Assembly (NCBI RefSeq): GCF_018130245.1
Contig: NZ_JAFCKP010000001.1
Span: forward strand, 186,001-250,000
Reading direction: 5' to 3'
From: Bradyrhizobium sp. SZCCT0231
Lineage (GTDB): Bacteria > Pseudomonadota > Alphaproteobacteria > Rhizobiales > Xanthobacteraceae
Length of the DNA: 64,000 bases
Shown here: positions 8,516 through 17,961 of the stretch, one piece after another
Layout of the letters: every line of letters starts with the position of its first letter
How positions within the stretch are numbered: the stretch's first letter is position 1
The notes under the pieces: generated by a model
Seen by the model: the letters and a program-made list of their open reading frames with translations, nothing else
Told to the model about the DNA's origin: nothing
The model's database searches: none
Made by a program: the position numbers and the translations under genes

Positions 8516-8553
8516 GCACCGCGTTCATGGCGACATGCTCGTCTCATCATGCC

Positions 8554-9825
8554 CTAGCCAAACGTCTCCGCCGTGATGGCCTGAAACCAGCGCTCGGCTT
8601 CAGCTGCCTCGCGGGCGCGCAATTCGCGCGGAGCATCGACGGGGCTGGTGGCGCCGCCCTCGACCTCGGCGAAGATGTCGCCCCTCGGCTGGTAGTTGCC
8701 GGCGAGCGAGAAGCCGTAGCCGGGGGCGACAATGTTGTAGCAGACGCCTGTCAGCCGCGGCGTCTCCGGCGCGCGGCCCGCGAGCAGATTGACGATCGCG
8801 CCAGCGCAGGCCTTACCTTGCGCGCTTGCAGCGGATGCCGATTTGGGAATGCCGCCGCCAAGGCAGGCGTCGCCAACGACGTGGACGTTCGGAACGAGCT
8901 TCGACTCGAACGTGACGGGATCGATCGGGCACCAGCCGGTCGCGTCCGCAGCGCCCGCGATCCCGGCGATGCGCCCCGCGCGTTGCGGCGGGATGACGTT
9001 GGCGACATCAGGGGTGTAGTTGCCGAACTCGGTGACGATGGTTCTGGTCGAGGGATCGACGGAGGTGACGCGGCCGCCTTGCGACAGTGCCACGCGTTCG
9101 ATCATCTCCCCATAAAGTTCCTTCCATGCCTTCTCGAACAGCCGCTGCTGGGAGTAATTGTCCTTGGCATCGAGGATCAGGACTTTCGAGCGCGGCTTGT
9201 TGGCCTTGAGATAATGCGCGATCAGGCTGGCGCGCTCGTAGGGCGCAGGTGGGCAACGCGAGGGGTTGGCCGGAATGGCAATGGCCACCGTGCCGCCATC
9301 CGCCATCGCCTCCAGCTGCCTGCGCAGCAAGAGAGTCTGAGCGCCGGCTTTCCAGGCGTGCGGCATCGTCTCCGACGCGGCGTCGTCGTAGCCGGGCAGG
9401 GCTTCGAGATGGAAGTCGATGCCGGGCGAGAGCACAAGCCGGTCATAGCCAAACGCGGTGCCATCGTCCGTCGTCACCCTGCGCTTTTGCGTGTCGATGG
9501 TCGTCACAGCCTGAGCGACGATGCGGATATCCTCGGCGGCGAGCTTGTCGTAGCCGAACTGCTGCTCCTCGATCTCGCGCAGGCCCGCGATCACCTCGTT
9601 GCTGAAGGGGCAAGAGATGTAGGTCTTGTTCGGCTCGATCAGGGTGACCTGCAATCTTGCATCGGCGCGCTTGAGCGCGCGGGCGCAAGCCGCGCCGCCA
9701 AAGCCGCCGCCGACCACGACGACGTGGTCCGCCGATTGCGCGCGCAGGATCGAAGGTGCGGCGAGCGATGTCGCCGCGGCGGCGATGCCGAGGACGGCAT
9801 TCCGCCGCGTCACCGGCGCATTCAT
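8554..9825 (-). CDS. Flavocytochrome c sulfide dehydrogenase, flavoprotein subunit (FccB/SoxF-like)
   Basis: A 423-residue periplasmic FAD protein that oxidises sulfide to sulfane sulfur and passes electrons to a c-type cytochrome. It opens with a Tat signal (TRRNAVLG...), then the FAD-binding VVVVGGGFGGAACARAL. Cysteines placed as in FCSD are ISCPFSNEV, SRCPPAPYE and TGWCPIDP, and a second dinucleotide motif is HVVGDACLGGG. The C-terminus carries the FCSD flavin-binding domain (YNIVAPGYGFSLAGNYQP). ATG at 9825 puts the twin arginine at residues 7-8. No matching cytochrome (FccA/SoxE) gene is beside it; SoxX lies 216 bases downstream, beyond the repeat. Confidence 0.92.
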   Translation of the reverse strand: MNAPVTRRNAVLGIAAAATSLAAPSILRAQSADHVVVVGGGFGGAACARALKRADARLQVTLIEPNKTYISCPFSNEVIAGLREIEEQQFGYDKLAAEDIRIVAQAVTTIDTQKRRVTTDDGTAFGYDRLVLSPGIDFHLEALPGYDDAASETMPHAWKAGAQTLLLRRQLEAMADGGTVAIAIPANPSRCPPAPYERASLIAHYLKANKPRSKVLILDAKDNYSQQRLFEKAWKELYGEMIERVALSQGGRVTSVDPSTRTIVTEFGNYTPDVANVIPPQRAGRIAGIAGAADATGWCPIDPVTFESKLVPNVHVVGDACLGGGIPKSASAASAQGKACAGAIVNLLAGRAPETPRLTGVCYNIVAPGYGFSLAGNYQPRGDIFAEVEGGATSPVDAPRELRAREAAEAERWFQAITAETFG

Positions 9826-9846
9826 GAGACTTATCCGGAAAATGCC

Positions 9847-9869
9847 GCGGCGGCCGATATGGCCGCCGC
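9847..9869 (-). terminator. 9-bp stem-loop between hydroxylase large subunit and FCSD genes
   Basis: GCGGCGGCC pairs perfectly with GGCCGCCGC around a 5-base loop. It begins 8 bases after the large-subunit stop on the minus strand and is followed there by GGCATTTTCC, a short T-run. It may only attenuate, letting some read-through into the FCSD-sox genes. Confidence 0.5.
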
Positions 9870-9877
9870 AGCTCTTG

Positions 9878-12064
9878 TTACGCGAAAGTGATGTTCTGGT
9901 CGCGTAGCGGCACCGAGCGGACGCGCTTGCCGGTCGCGGCGAAGTAGGCGTTGAGCACCGCCGGCGCCGCGACGCCGATGGTCGGCTCGCCGACACCGCC
10001 CCAGAACCCGCCGCTCGGCACCATCACCGTCTCCACCTTCGGCATCTCGTTGATGCGCATCGAGTTGTAGGTGTCGAAGTTGCTCTGCTCGATCTTGCCG
10101 TCCTTCACCGTGCAGCCGCCGTAGAACAGCGCGGAGAGGCCATACACGAAGGAGCCGGCGACCTGCCGCTCCACCTGCGCCGGATTGACGACGTAGCCCG
10201 GATCGGTGGAGGCGACGATGCGATGCACCTTGATCTTGCTGCCGTCGGTCACCGAGATCTCGGCCGCGCCGGCGACATAGCTGCCGTAGCCCATGACCTG
10301 GGCGATGCCGCGATAGACGCCCTGCGGCGCCGGCGTGTTCCAGCCGATCTTCTCGGCAACCGCATTGAGCACCGCGAGATGCTTGGGGTGGTTGCCCATC
10401 AGCTTGCGGCGGAATTCGAGCGGGTCCTGGCCTGCGGCCTGGGCCAGCTCGTCCATGAAGCATTCCATGTAGATCGCATTGTGATTGACGTTGACGCCGC
10501 GCCAGAAGCCCGGCGGAACGTGCGGGTTGCGCATCGCATGCTCGACCAGAAGGTTCGGCACCGAATAGCCGAACGCGGCATCGCCGGATTGGGCGACGCC
10601 CTGGAATGCGACGGGATCCATGCCGTTCTGCAGCGCTTCGGGGCGCAGAGAGAACAGGATCGATTGCCCGGACAGGCGGTAGTGCAGCGCGATCAGGTTG
10701 TTATTGGCATCGAACGCGCCGGTCATCTTGCACTGGGTGATGGGGTGATACCTGCCGTGCGCCATGTCCTCTTCGCGCGACCACAGCAGCTTGACCGGCG
10801 TGCCCGGCATCTGCTTGGCGATCATGACCGCCTGGCGGACATAGTCGGTCTGGCCGCGCCGGCCGAAGCCGCCGCCGAGCATCACCTTGTGCACGTCGCA
10901 CTTCTCGGCCGGCAGGCCGGAAGCCTCCAGCACTGCCGCGAAGGCTGCCTCGCCGTTCTGCGTGCCGCACCAGACCTCGCATTTGTCCGCCGTGTAGAGC
11001 GCGGTGGCGTTCATCGGCTCCATCGTGGCGTGGTTCTGGTAGGGATAGCTGTAGATGGCCTCGACCTTCTTCGCGGCCCCGGCGATCGCGGCCTTCGCGT
11101 CGCCGTTCTTGTTGCCGACATAGGCCGGCTGCGCGTCGGCGAGCCCCTCGGCCAGCCATTTCGCAATCGACTCGCTGGAGACCTTGGCGTTGTCGCCCTC
11201 GTCCCAGACGATCGGCAGCGCCTCCAGCGCGGTCTTGGCGTGCCACCAGGTGTCGGCGACAACTGCGACGGCGGTGTCGCCGACCTTGACCACCTTCTTG
11301 ACGCCTTTCATGCCGGCGATCTTGGCTTCGTCAAAGCTCTTCAGCTTGCCGCCGAACACGGGGCAGTCCTTGATCGCGGCGTTCAGCATGCCCGGCAGCT
11401 TGACGTCGACGCCGTAGATCATGGCGCCGGTGGTCTTGTCGACGGTGTCGAGCCGCTTCACGCCCTTGCCGATCAGCTTCCAGTCCTTCGGGTCCTTCAG
11501 CTTGACGTCCGCCGGCGGCGTCAGCTTCGCCGCGGCCTCGGCGACCTTGCCGTAGGTCGTGGTCCGGCCCGAGGGCGCATGGGTGATGACGCTGTTCGCG
11601 GCCGTGCATTCGGACGCCGGGACTTTCCATGCGTCGGCGGCGGCCTGGATCAGCATCACGCGCGCGGTGGCGCCGCCCTTGCGGACATAGTCCTGCGAGG
11701 AGCGGATGCCGCGGCTGCCGCCGGTCGAGAAATCGCCCCAGACGCGCTTGCGGGCGACGCTCTGGCCGGGGGTCGGATATTCGGTGGTGACCTTGGTCCA
11801 GTCGCATTCGAGCTCCTCGGCGACGAGCTGGGCGAGGCCGGTCAGCGAGCCCTGGCCCATCTCGGAGCGGGCGATGCGGATTACCACGGTGTCGTCGGGC
11901 CTGACCACGACCCAGGCGCCGATCTCGGGCGAGCCGTCGGCGGCGCGGACCACGGCGGGGCCGCCGAAGGGGATGTCGAGACCGATGGCGAGGCCGGCAC
12001 CGACCGCGGCCGTGCCGATGACGAAGGCGCGGCGGTTGAGCCGCGGCGAGATATGCTTATTCAT
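9878..12064 (-). CDS. Molybdopterin-binding hydroxylase large subunit, IorB-like (xanthine oxidase family)
   Basis: A 728-residue catalytic subunit of an isoquinoline-1-oxidoreductase/aldehyde-oxidase type molybdenum hydroxylase, here periplasmic. A Tat signal (NRRAFVIGTAAVGAGLAIG) starts the protein. The body has the IorB features: ARSEMGQGSLTGLAQLVAEE, the glycine-rich LGGGFGRRGQTD, GFWRGVNVNHNA and, near the C-terminus, the cofactor and catalytic Glu region GGVGEPTIG. Its small subunit is encoded 12 bases upstream. The substrate (aldehyde or N-heterocycle) cannot be told. Electrons in this group often go to a c-type cytochrome; none is encoded next to it, though the FCSD-sox genes with their cytochromes lie immediately downstream. 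Confidence 0.88.
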   Translation of the reverse strand: MNKHISPRLNRRAFVIGTAAVGAGLAIGLDIPFGGPAVVRAADGSPEIGAWVVVRPDDTVVIRIARSEMGQGSLTGLAQLVAEELECDWTKVTTEYPTPGQSVARKRVWGDFSTGGSRGIRSSQDYVRKGGATARVMLIQAAADAWKVPASECTAANSVITHAPSGRTTTYGKVAEAAAKLTPPADVKLKDPKDWKLIGKGVKRLDTVDKTTGAMIYGVDVKLPGMLNAAIKDCPVFGGKLKSFDEAKIAGMKGVKKVVKVGDTAVAVVADTWWHAKTALEALPIVWDEGDNAKVSSESIAKWLAEGLADAQPAYVGNKNGDAKAAIAGAAKKVEAIYSYPYQNHATMEPMNATALYTADKCEVWCGTQNGEAAFAAVLEASGLPAEKCDVHKVMLGGGFGRRGQTDYVRQAVMIAKQMPGTPVKLLWSREEDMAHGRYHPITQCKMTGAFDANNNLIALHYRLSGQSILFSLRPEALQNGMDPVAFQGVAQSGDAAFGYSVPNLLVEHAMRNPHVPPGFWRGVNVNHNAIYMECFMDELAQAAGQDPLEFRRKLMGNHPKHLAVLNAVAEKIGWNTPAPQGVYRGIAQVMGYGSYVAGAAEISVTDGSKIKVHRIVASTDPGYVVNPAQVERQVAGSFVYGLSALFYGGCTVKDGKIEQSNFDTYNSMRINEMPKVETVMVPSGGFWGGVGEPTIGVAAPAVLNAYFAATGKRVRSVPLRDQNITFA

Positions 12065-12076
12065 GTGGGGATTTCC

Positions 12077-12526
<450 letters not shown>

Positions 12527-12864
12527 CGCAAGTCCCCTGATTGGCCCAATCCACCGATTGAACTCAGGGGCGCAATGTGTCCGGCAAACTGGAACGGTTC
12601 AAATCAACAGTCCGAGGGGTGGCCGGGATGCATGGCCCTGCCGCTTTGGAGTATGGACCGGGGCGCTGTTTTGCCTCATCCCTTCGCAATCGATTCGGAT
12701 GACGCCCCTTCCATGGGCGCCAATTCGCGGCTTTAGGCGACGTCCGGCTGTGAAGGCCGGTTCCCGACCGGATCGCGGCTTGCATAGTGGCGACAGTTTG
12801 TCTCTTTTGCCGGGGTGCAAGACGCGGGCGCTTTGGTACACTGCGCCGACGCAAAAGGAGTTCC
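12527..12864. other. Divergent intergenic region
   Basis: Carries the promoters for the leftward molybdenum hydroxylase unit and the rightward radical SAM gene. Apart from the ribosome site AAGGAG at 12855-12860 I see no recognisable operator, repeat or small gene here. Confidence 0.5.
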
Positions 12865-14466
12865 ATGAACGTGCCGAGTCCCTGCAACGTACTGATGCTC
12901 TACCCGCTGTTCTCGGCAGAGTCCTTCTGGAGCTTTGGCGAATCCTGCAAAGTGATGGGCGTCAAGCGTCCGGCCGCCCCTTTGGGCCTGATCACCGTTG
13001 CCGCGATGTTGCCCAAGAGCTGGACGGTCCGGCTCATCGACTGCAACACGGCGTCCCTCGGCGACGAGGATCTCGCCTGGGCCGACGTCGTCTTCACCGG
13101 CGGAATGATGCCGCAGCAGGCCGACACGCTGCGCCTGATCGAGCTCTGCCGCGCGGCTGGCAAGCCGGTGGTGGTCGGCGGTCCCGATCCCACCTCGAGC
13201 CCGCACATCTATGAGCGGGCCGACTTCCGCGTGCTCGGCGAGGCCGAGAGCGTCATCGACCAATTCATCGCGGCCTGGGAGAGCGGCGCGCGGTCCGGCG
13301 TCTTCACCGCACCGAAGTTCCAGGCCGACGTCACCAAGACGCCGGTGCCGCGTTTCGACCTGCTCAACTTCGAGGACTATCTTTATCTCGGTGTGCAGTA
13401 TTCGCGCGGTTGTCCCTTCACCTGCGAGTTCTGCGACATCATCGAGCTCTATGGGCGCGTGCCGCGGACCAAGACGATCGAGCAGATGTTCGTCGAGCTC
13501 GAGACGCTCTACAAGATGGGCTACCGCGGCCATCTCGATTTCGTCGACGACAATTTCATCGGCAACAAGAAGTCGCTGCGGCAATTCCTGCCGAAGCTCG
13601 CCGAATGGCAGCGTACGCACGGCTATCCCTTCGAATTCTCCACGGAAGCCTCGGTCAACCTTGCCGACGATCCGGAGCTCTTGGAGCTGATGGGTGCGGC
13701 CAATTTCTTCGGCATCTTCGTCGGCATCGAAAGTCCGGACCCGGAGACGCTGGTCGCGATGCGGAAGAAGCAGAACACGCGGCGCAACATCGCCGAGAGC
13801 ATCCACAAGATCTATGCCGCCGGCATGCTCGTCACCGCGGGCTTCATCGTCGGCTTCGACAACGAGAAGGTCTCGATGGCGGAGTCCATGATCGAATTCA
13901 TCGAGGAGGCGGCGATTCCCGTCGCCATGGTCGGCCTGCTCTATGCCTTGCCAAACACGCAGCTCACGCGCCGGCTCGAACGCGAAGGCCGGCTGCATCA
14001 GGGCCACGACGTGGCACCGACCATCGGCGCCGATCAGTGCACGGCCGGCATCAATTTCGATCCGGTCCGCCCGTTGCGCGACATCCTGACGGACTACAAG
14101 CGGGTGCTGGAGCACATCTACAGCCCGGCCGCCTATGCGCGACGCGTCGACCGCCTGATGACCCTGCTCGACCGATCCAGGCAGCGCCCCGAGCTCGCCG
14201 AAGGAGACATCCGCTCCAGGCTCGGGGCGATGGAGACGGTGCACAAGATCGTCACCGCCCTTCCCGAAGCGCGGGGGCCGCTCTGGCAGACGTTCATGAA
14301 CTGCGCCAAGCGCGACACGTCATCGGCACGCATCGCCGTGCAGATGATTGCGGCCTATGCGCATCTCGGACCGTTCTCGCGCAAGGTCATCGCGGCCATC
14401 GATGAGCGCCTGGCTGCGCTGGACAACGAGACCGTCACGCCTGCTGTCGGCGTGACGGCGGCCTGA
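12865..14466 (+). CDS. B12-binding-domain radical SAM protein with DUF4070-like C-terminus
   Basis: A 533-residue class B radical SAM enzyme. An N-terminal Rossmann-like B12-type domain (about 5-135) includes GGPDPTSSPH. The SAM [4Fe-4S] motif is RGCPFTCEFC (Cys183, Cys187, Cys190), followed by a TIM-barrel core (FVDDNFIGNKK, FGIFVGIESP). The C-terminal region after about residue 370 looks like the DUF4070 found in hopanoid- and lipid-modifying members such as HpnJ/HpnR. The classical DxHxxG cobalamin ligand motif is absent, as in many of this class. ATG at 12865 has AAGGAG five bases upstream; a longer upstream frame is not needed. A methylation or rearrangement of a lipid or natural product is plausible, but no neighbour confirms it. 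Confidence 0.85.
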   Translation: MNVPSPCNVLMLYPLFSAESFWSFGESCKVMGVKRPAAPLGLITVAAMLPKSWTVRLIDCNTASLGDEDLAWADVVFTGGMMPQQADTLRLIELCRAAGKPVVVGGPDPTSSPHIYERADFRVLGEAESVIDQFIAAWESGARSGVFTAPKFQADVTKTPVPRFDLLNFEDYLYLGVQYSRGCPFTCEFCDIIELYGRVPRTKTIEQMFVELETLYKMGYRGHLDFVDDNFIGNKKSLRQFLPKLAEWQRTHGYPFEFSTEASVNLADDPELLELMGAANFFGIFVGIESPDPETLVAMRKKQNTRRNIAESIHKIYAAGMLVTAGFIVGFDNEKVSMAESMIEFIEEAAIPVAMVGLLYALPNTQLTRRLEREGRLHQGHDVAPTIGADQCTAGINFDPVRPLRDILTDYKRVLEHIYSPAAYARRVDRLMTLLDRSRQRPELAEGDIRSRLGAMETVHKIVTALPEARGPLWQTFMNCAKRDTSSARIAVQMIAAYAHLGPFSRKVIAAIDERLAALDNETVTPAVGVTAA

Positions 14467-14469
14467 CGC

Positions 14470-15858
14470 TTACTTCACTGCGAGCCGCAAAAAGCTCATC
14501 ACGCTGCCGAGCGCGGCGAAACCTGCGCCGAGCGCCAGCGCCAGCGTTGCGCCCTCGTGTCCGGCGAGCGCGAAGCACAAGGCGGCGAGCGCCGCGCCGG
14601 TGGTCTGTCCCGTCAGGCGTGCGGTGGCGACGATGCCGGAGGCGCTGCCGCTGCGATGGGGCGGCGCGCTCGACATCACCGCCTTCATGTTCGGCGCCTG
14701 GAAGAAGCCGAATCCCATGCCGCAGATCACCATCCGCCAGATGATGTCGGCGATGGCGGGATTGGCCGGAAGCGTCGCGAGCAGCGCCATGCCGAGGCCG
14801 AGCAGCACGAGCCCGATGCCCCCGAGCAGGCCGACCGCGTGCCGGTCGGAGAGGCGCCCGGCGATCGGCGCCATGATGCCGACCACCAGCGGCCACGGCG
14901 TCATGAAGAAGCCGGTCTCGACCTGCGACCGTCCCAGCACGTCCTCGAAATAGAACGGCAGCGAGACGAAGGCGAGGCCCTGGACTGCGAAGGAGCACAC
15001 TGCCGTTGCCGCCGACAGCGCGAACATCGGCCTGGCGAACAGGTCGATCGGCAGCATCGGCGCGGGATGATCGGCGTGGCGGCGGGTCAGGATGAAGCCG
15101 AGCGCGAGGGCGATGACCAGCTCGACGCCCACGACCACCGGCGACAGGTTATGCGCGGCGCTGCCGATGCCGGTGATGAACAGGCCGAGGCAGGCGGCGG
15201 CGAGGAGCGCGCCGAGAAAATCGAAACCGTGGTCGGCGCGAGGCGTCTTCGGCAGCATCGCAAAGCCGATGCCGATGGCGACGAGACCGAACGGAATGTT
15301 GACGGCGAACAACCAGGGCCATGGACCGATGGCGAGGATGGCGGAGGCGATCGAGGGACCGAAGGTGAAGGCGGTTGCGACCACCAGCGCGTTGTGGCCG
15401 AAGCCGCGGCCCAGCATCCGGCCCGGATAGACGAAGCGCACCAGCGCCGTGTTGACGCTCATGATGCCGCTCGCGCCCAGGCCTTGCAGCGTGCGTGCGA
15501 CGAGCAGGCTGTCCAGCGACCATGCCACCGCGCAGAACAGCGAGGCGATGGTGAACAGGATGAGGCCGCCGAGATAGATGCGCTGGTGCCCGACGATCTC
15601 GCCGAGCGCCCCGAGCGGCAGCAGCGTCGCCACCAGTGCGATCTGGTAGACGTTGACCACCCAGACCGACTGCTCCGGGCTGACATGCAGATCTGCGGCG
15701 ATGGCGGGCAGGGCGATGTTGGCGATCGCGGTGTCGAGCGAGGCCATCGCCAGCGCGGTGAAGATCGCGGCGATCGCCCAGCGCCGTTGCGTGGCCGGAA
15801 GGCCGTCGGCGATGGAATGGTCGGGCTCGCGCGCGGCGGCAGGTAACGTGATTGTCAT
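14470..15858 (-). CDS. MFS drug exporter, DHA2 (14-TM) type
   Basis: A 462-residue inner-membrane antiporter with about 14 hydrophobic spans. Typical DHA2 signatures are ALAMASLDTAIANIALPAIA in TM1 and WVVNVYQIALVATLLPLGALGE leading into TM2, with ARTLQGLGASGIMSVN (motif C-like region) and ILTRR mid-protein. The start MTITLPAAAREPDHS was chosen because the upstream 33 codons are Arg/Cys-rich and non-membrane. It is convergent with the radical SAM gene, only 3 bases between stops. Substrate unknown; no regulator gene is adjacent. Confidence 0.88.
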   Translation of the reverse strand: MTITLPAAAREPDHSIADGLPATQRRWAIAAIFTALAMASLDTAIANIALPAIAADLHVSPEQSVWVVNVYQIALVATLLPLGALGEIVGHQRIYLGGLILFTIASLFCAVAWSLDSLLVARTLQGLGASGIMSVNTALVRFVYPGRMLGRGFGHNALVVATAFTFGPSIASAILAIGPWPWLFAVNIPFGLVAIGIGFAMLPKTPRADHGFDFLGALLAAACLGLFITGIGSAAHNLSPVVVGVELVIALALGFILTRRHADHPAPMLPIDLFARPMFALSAATAVCSFAVQGLAFVSLPFYFEDVLGRSQVETGFFMTPWPLVVGIMAPIAGRLSDRHAVGLLGGIGLVLLGLGMALLATLPANPAIADIIWRMVICGMGFGFFQAPNMKAVMSSAPPHRSGSASGIVATARLTGQTTGAALAALCFALAGHEGATLALALGAGFAALGSVMSFLRLAVK

Positions 15859-16287
15859 TGCGTTCGCGCGTTGCTCCGGTGTCGTCGCGATAGGCGATTT
15901 TCGGCATGTACTACGGCCCGGCCGCCTTCCACAGGCACAGGCTTGCATGCTGTGCATGCGCGAAGGTCAGGCGATGCGGCTGCGCGCCGATCACATGGGC
16001 GTGCTGCGAGCGCATGGGGGCCAGAACAAAAAGTCGAAAAACAACCCCATGCACAGTATGAGCCCCTTTGATTTGCAAGGGATTTTCGAGCCGTGTCGTG
16101 ACGACATGCGCGGCCGCGATCAAGTTGACCCGTCGGGCAAAACACTGGCAGGATGCCAACGTGGCAGCGATCGGGCCGGGAGCAGGCCGCGCGCTGTCTC
16201 CCCAAGCCGACGTTGAGGCAGATCAACACTCCGCTCGCAGGGCCGCCAGACCTTTCCATCAGCGCATCGATGGAAAGGGCGGCCGAC
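15859..16287. other. Divergent intergenic region, no gene seen
   Basis: 429 bases between the MFS and antiporter starts. It contains a 6-base direct/inverted GCATGC pair at 15945-15959, too short to call an operator. No convincing ORF with ribosome site was seen. Confidence 0.4.
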
Positions 16288-17388
16288 ATGCAGATTCTGC
16301 TCAGGGAAATCCGGAATACCCCTTTGCTCTGGATGCTGGCCTTCGTGCCCATCGTGCTGGTGGTCGAGGCGGTGGCCCCGCATTCCCACACGCTGCTGTT
16401 CGTGCTCTCGGTGCTTGCGATCGTGCCGCTGGCGGCGCTGCTCAGCCATGCCACCGAAGCGGTCGCCGCGAAGACCGGCGATGCCGTGGGCGGACTGCTC
16501 AATGCCACCCTCGGCAATCTGACGGAGCTGATCATCGCCATCGCGGCACTGCGGGCGGGCCAGTACATGCTGGTGAAGGCCTCGATTGCGGGCGCGATCG
16601 TCACCAACGCGGTGTTCATGCTGGGGGCCTGCCTGCTGCTCGGCGGCCTGCGTTATCACGTGCAGGAGTACAATCGCGCCGGTGCGCGGCTCTCCTCCGG
16701 CCTGTTGCTGATGGCAACTGTCGCCCTTCTTGCGCCGTCGGCAGTGGCCGATCTCGAGCACTTGCCGCAAGGCGCAGGCATCCTGAACAAGCTCAGCCTC
16801 GGTATTTCGATCCTGCTCATCTTGGCTTACGGGCTTGGCCTGTTGTTCTCGCTTCGAACGCACAAGGAATTGTTCGCGAGCGCCGATCACGGCGACGACA
16901 AGGAGGCGCACTGGCCGATCGGAATAGCCATTGGCACGCTGCTGGTCGTCACGGCGCTGGTCGCGCTGGTCAGCGAAATCTTCGTGGAATCGGTGCAGAA
17001 GGCGGCGGAAACCTTCGGGATGAGCCCGGCCTTTGTCGGCTTCATCGTCGTCTCGCTGGTCGGCGCCGCCGCCGAATTTGCGGTGGCCTTTGCCGCGGCG
17101 CGCAAGGACCGGCTCGATATGGCCGTCAGCATCGCGCTCGGCAGCGCCTCGCAGATCGCGCTGTTCGTTGCACCGGCGCTGGTGCTGCTCAGCTACGTCG
17201 TGGGGCCGAAGCCGATGGACCTGCAGTTCTGGCCGGGCGCCGTCACCATGGTGATGATCGCAACGGTGACGTCGGCCTTCGTCACCGCCAGCGGGCGCTC
17301 GGCATGGTTCGTCGGCGCGCTGATGTTGTTCATCTATGCGGTGTTTGCGATGACGCTGTACGTGGTGCCGCCGGCGGGCCAGGGATGA
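16288..17388 (+). CDS. Ca2+/H+ antiporter, CaCA family (ChaA/CAX type)
   Basis: A 366-residue inner-membrane cation/proton antiporter with about 11 spans. The two alpha repeats are visible: GLLNATLGNLTELIIAIAAL in the first half, carrying the conserved GNxxE, and the second-half counterpart VGAAAEFAVAFAAARKDRLD followed by SIALGSASQIALF, which keeps Glu. A hydrophilic central loop with HGDDKEAHW separates the halves. It exports Ca2+ (or Na+/K+) in exchange for H+. ATG at 16288 lies behind GGAAAGGG; an in-frame ATG at 16270 would add six residues. Single-gene unit. Confidence 0.9.
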   Translation: MQILLREIRNTPLLWMLAFVPIVLVVEAVAPHSHTLLFVLSVLAIVPLAALLSHATEAVAAKTGDAVGGLLNATLGNLTELIIAIAALRAGQYMLVKASIAGAIVTNAVFMLGACLLLGGLRYHVQEYNRAGARLSSGLLLMATVALLAPSAVADLEHLPQGAGILNKLSLGISILLILAYGLGLLFSLRTHKELFASADHGDDKEAHWPIGIAIGTLLVVTALVALVSEIFVESVQKAAETFGMSPAFVGFIVVSLVGAAAEFAVAFAAARKDRLDMAVSIALGSASQIALFVAPALVLLSYVVGPKPMDLQFWPGAVTMVMIATVTSAFVTASGRSAWFVGALMLFIYAVFAMTLYVVPPAGQG

Positions 17389-17449
17389 AGTGCGCTCGCC
17401 GCCATGGGCGCTGCGAACTATTAGCGGGCTTGCGGCTGTCGACTCGCCG

Positions 17450-17635
17450 CTACTGCCAAGATCGGCGCCGCATCGCCCAGATACCACTGACTTTTGAACG
17501 TCTGCGGATTCGTCTTTCTTCGGCCTTCTCCAGTCGGGTACGAAGGTTCTGGAGCTCTGCCAATTGAGAGCTGAGCGACGAAACACGTTGACGCAGAACC
17601 ACAATACGGTCGCACACCTGACCACGAGTACTCAT
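17450..17635 (-). CDS. Small coiled-coil protein, 61 aa, unrecognised
   Basis: A 61-residue basic ORF, with ATG at 17635 preceded by an AGGGGCG ribosome-like site. Residues about 12-45 form a heptad-patterned amphipathic helix (IVVLRQRVSSLSSQLAELQ...), and the tail is Arg-rich, as in small DNA- or RNA-associated proteins. I do not recognise a family. It sits in a poorly coding 1-kb stretch, and another frame on the same strand is also open, so it may not be a gene. Confidence 0.35.
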   Translation of the reverse strand: MSTRGQVCDRIVVLRQRVSSLSSQLAELQNLRTRLEKAEERRIRRRSKVSGIWAMRRRSWQ

Positions 17636-17880
17636 GACGCGCCCCTAAACTGTGACTGTTAAAAAATGGCCGACGTTGGGCGAGAAAACAAAATGGGCTT
17701 AAACCTATGCGTTTAGATGACGGTAACACAGGTTCATTCACAAGGTGTGAAATAGATGGCACGCACGGCAGGAGACGTGGGCCGCGGTATTGGGGTGTGG
17801 CAGGGATCAAACCGCTGTTGGATGGTGATTTCGAGCGAGAGTCCAAGTCCGCTTCGAGCTCGTCGGCGGGACCATCACCG

Positions 17881-17961
17881 CTAGGATACAAGCCCCAGCG
17901 CCAACCAGGTCGCAACGGACAAGCAGACGCCAATTCCTAGATAGGGCAATGCGATGCGCAT
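17881..17961 (-). CDS. 26-aa hydrophobic peptide with strong ribosome site
   Basis: From ATG at 17961 the peptide begins MRIALPYLGIGVCLSVAT and ends LALGLVS: one transmembrane-length hydrophobic stretch with a single N-terminal Arg. AGGAG (17968-17972 on the complement) lies 6 bases before the ATG, ideal spacing. Small single-span peptides of this kind are often unannotated. No homologue is recognised by eye and the ORF could be fortuitous. Confidence 0.4.
   Translation of the reverse strand: MRIALPYLGIGVCLSVATWLALGLVS

Noticed and set aside
15945-15959. GCATGC-TGT-GCATGC inverted repeat before the antiporter gene
   Set aside because: Six-base arms of a common hexamer; not enough to claim an operator.
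17421-17933. 170-codon minus-strand frame in the gene-poor stretch
   Set aside because: Ser/Pro/Arg-rich composition without ribosome site or domain; overlaps the better small candidates.
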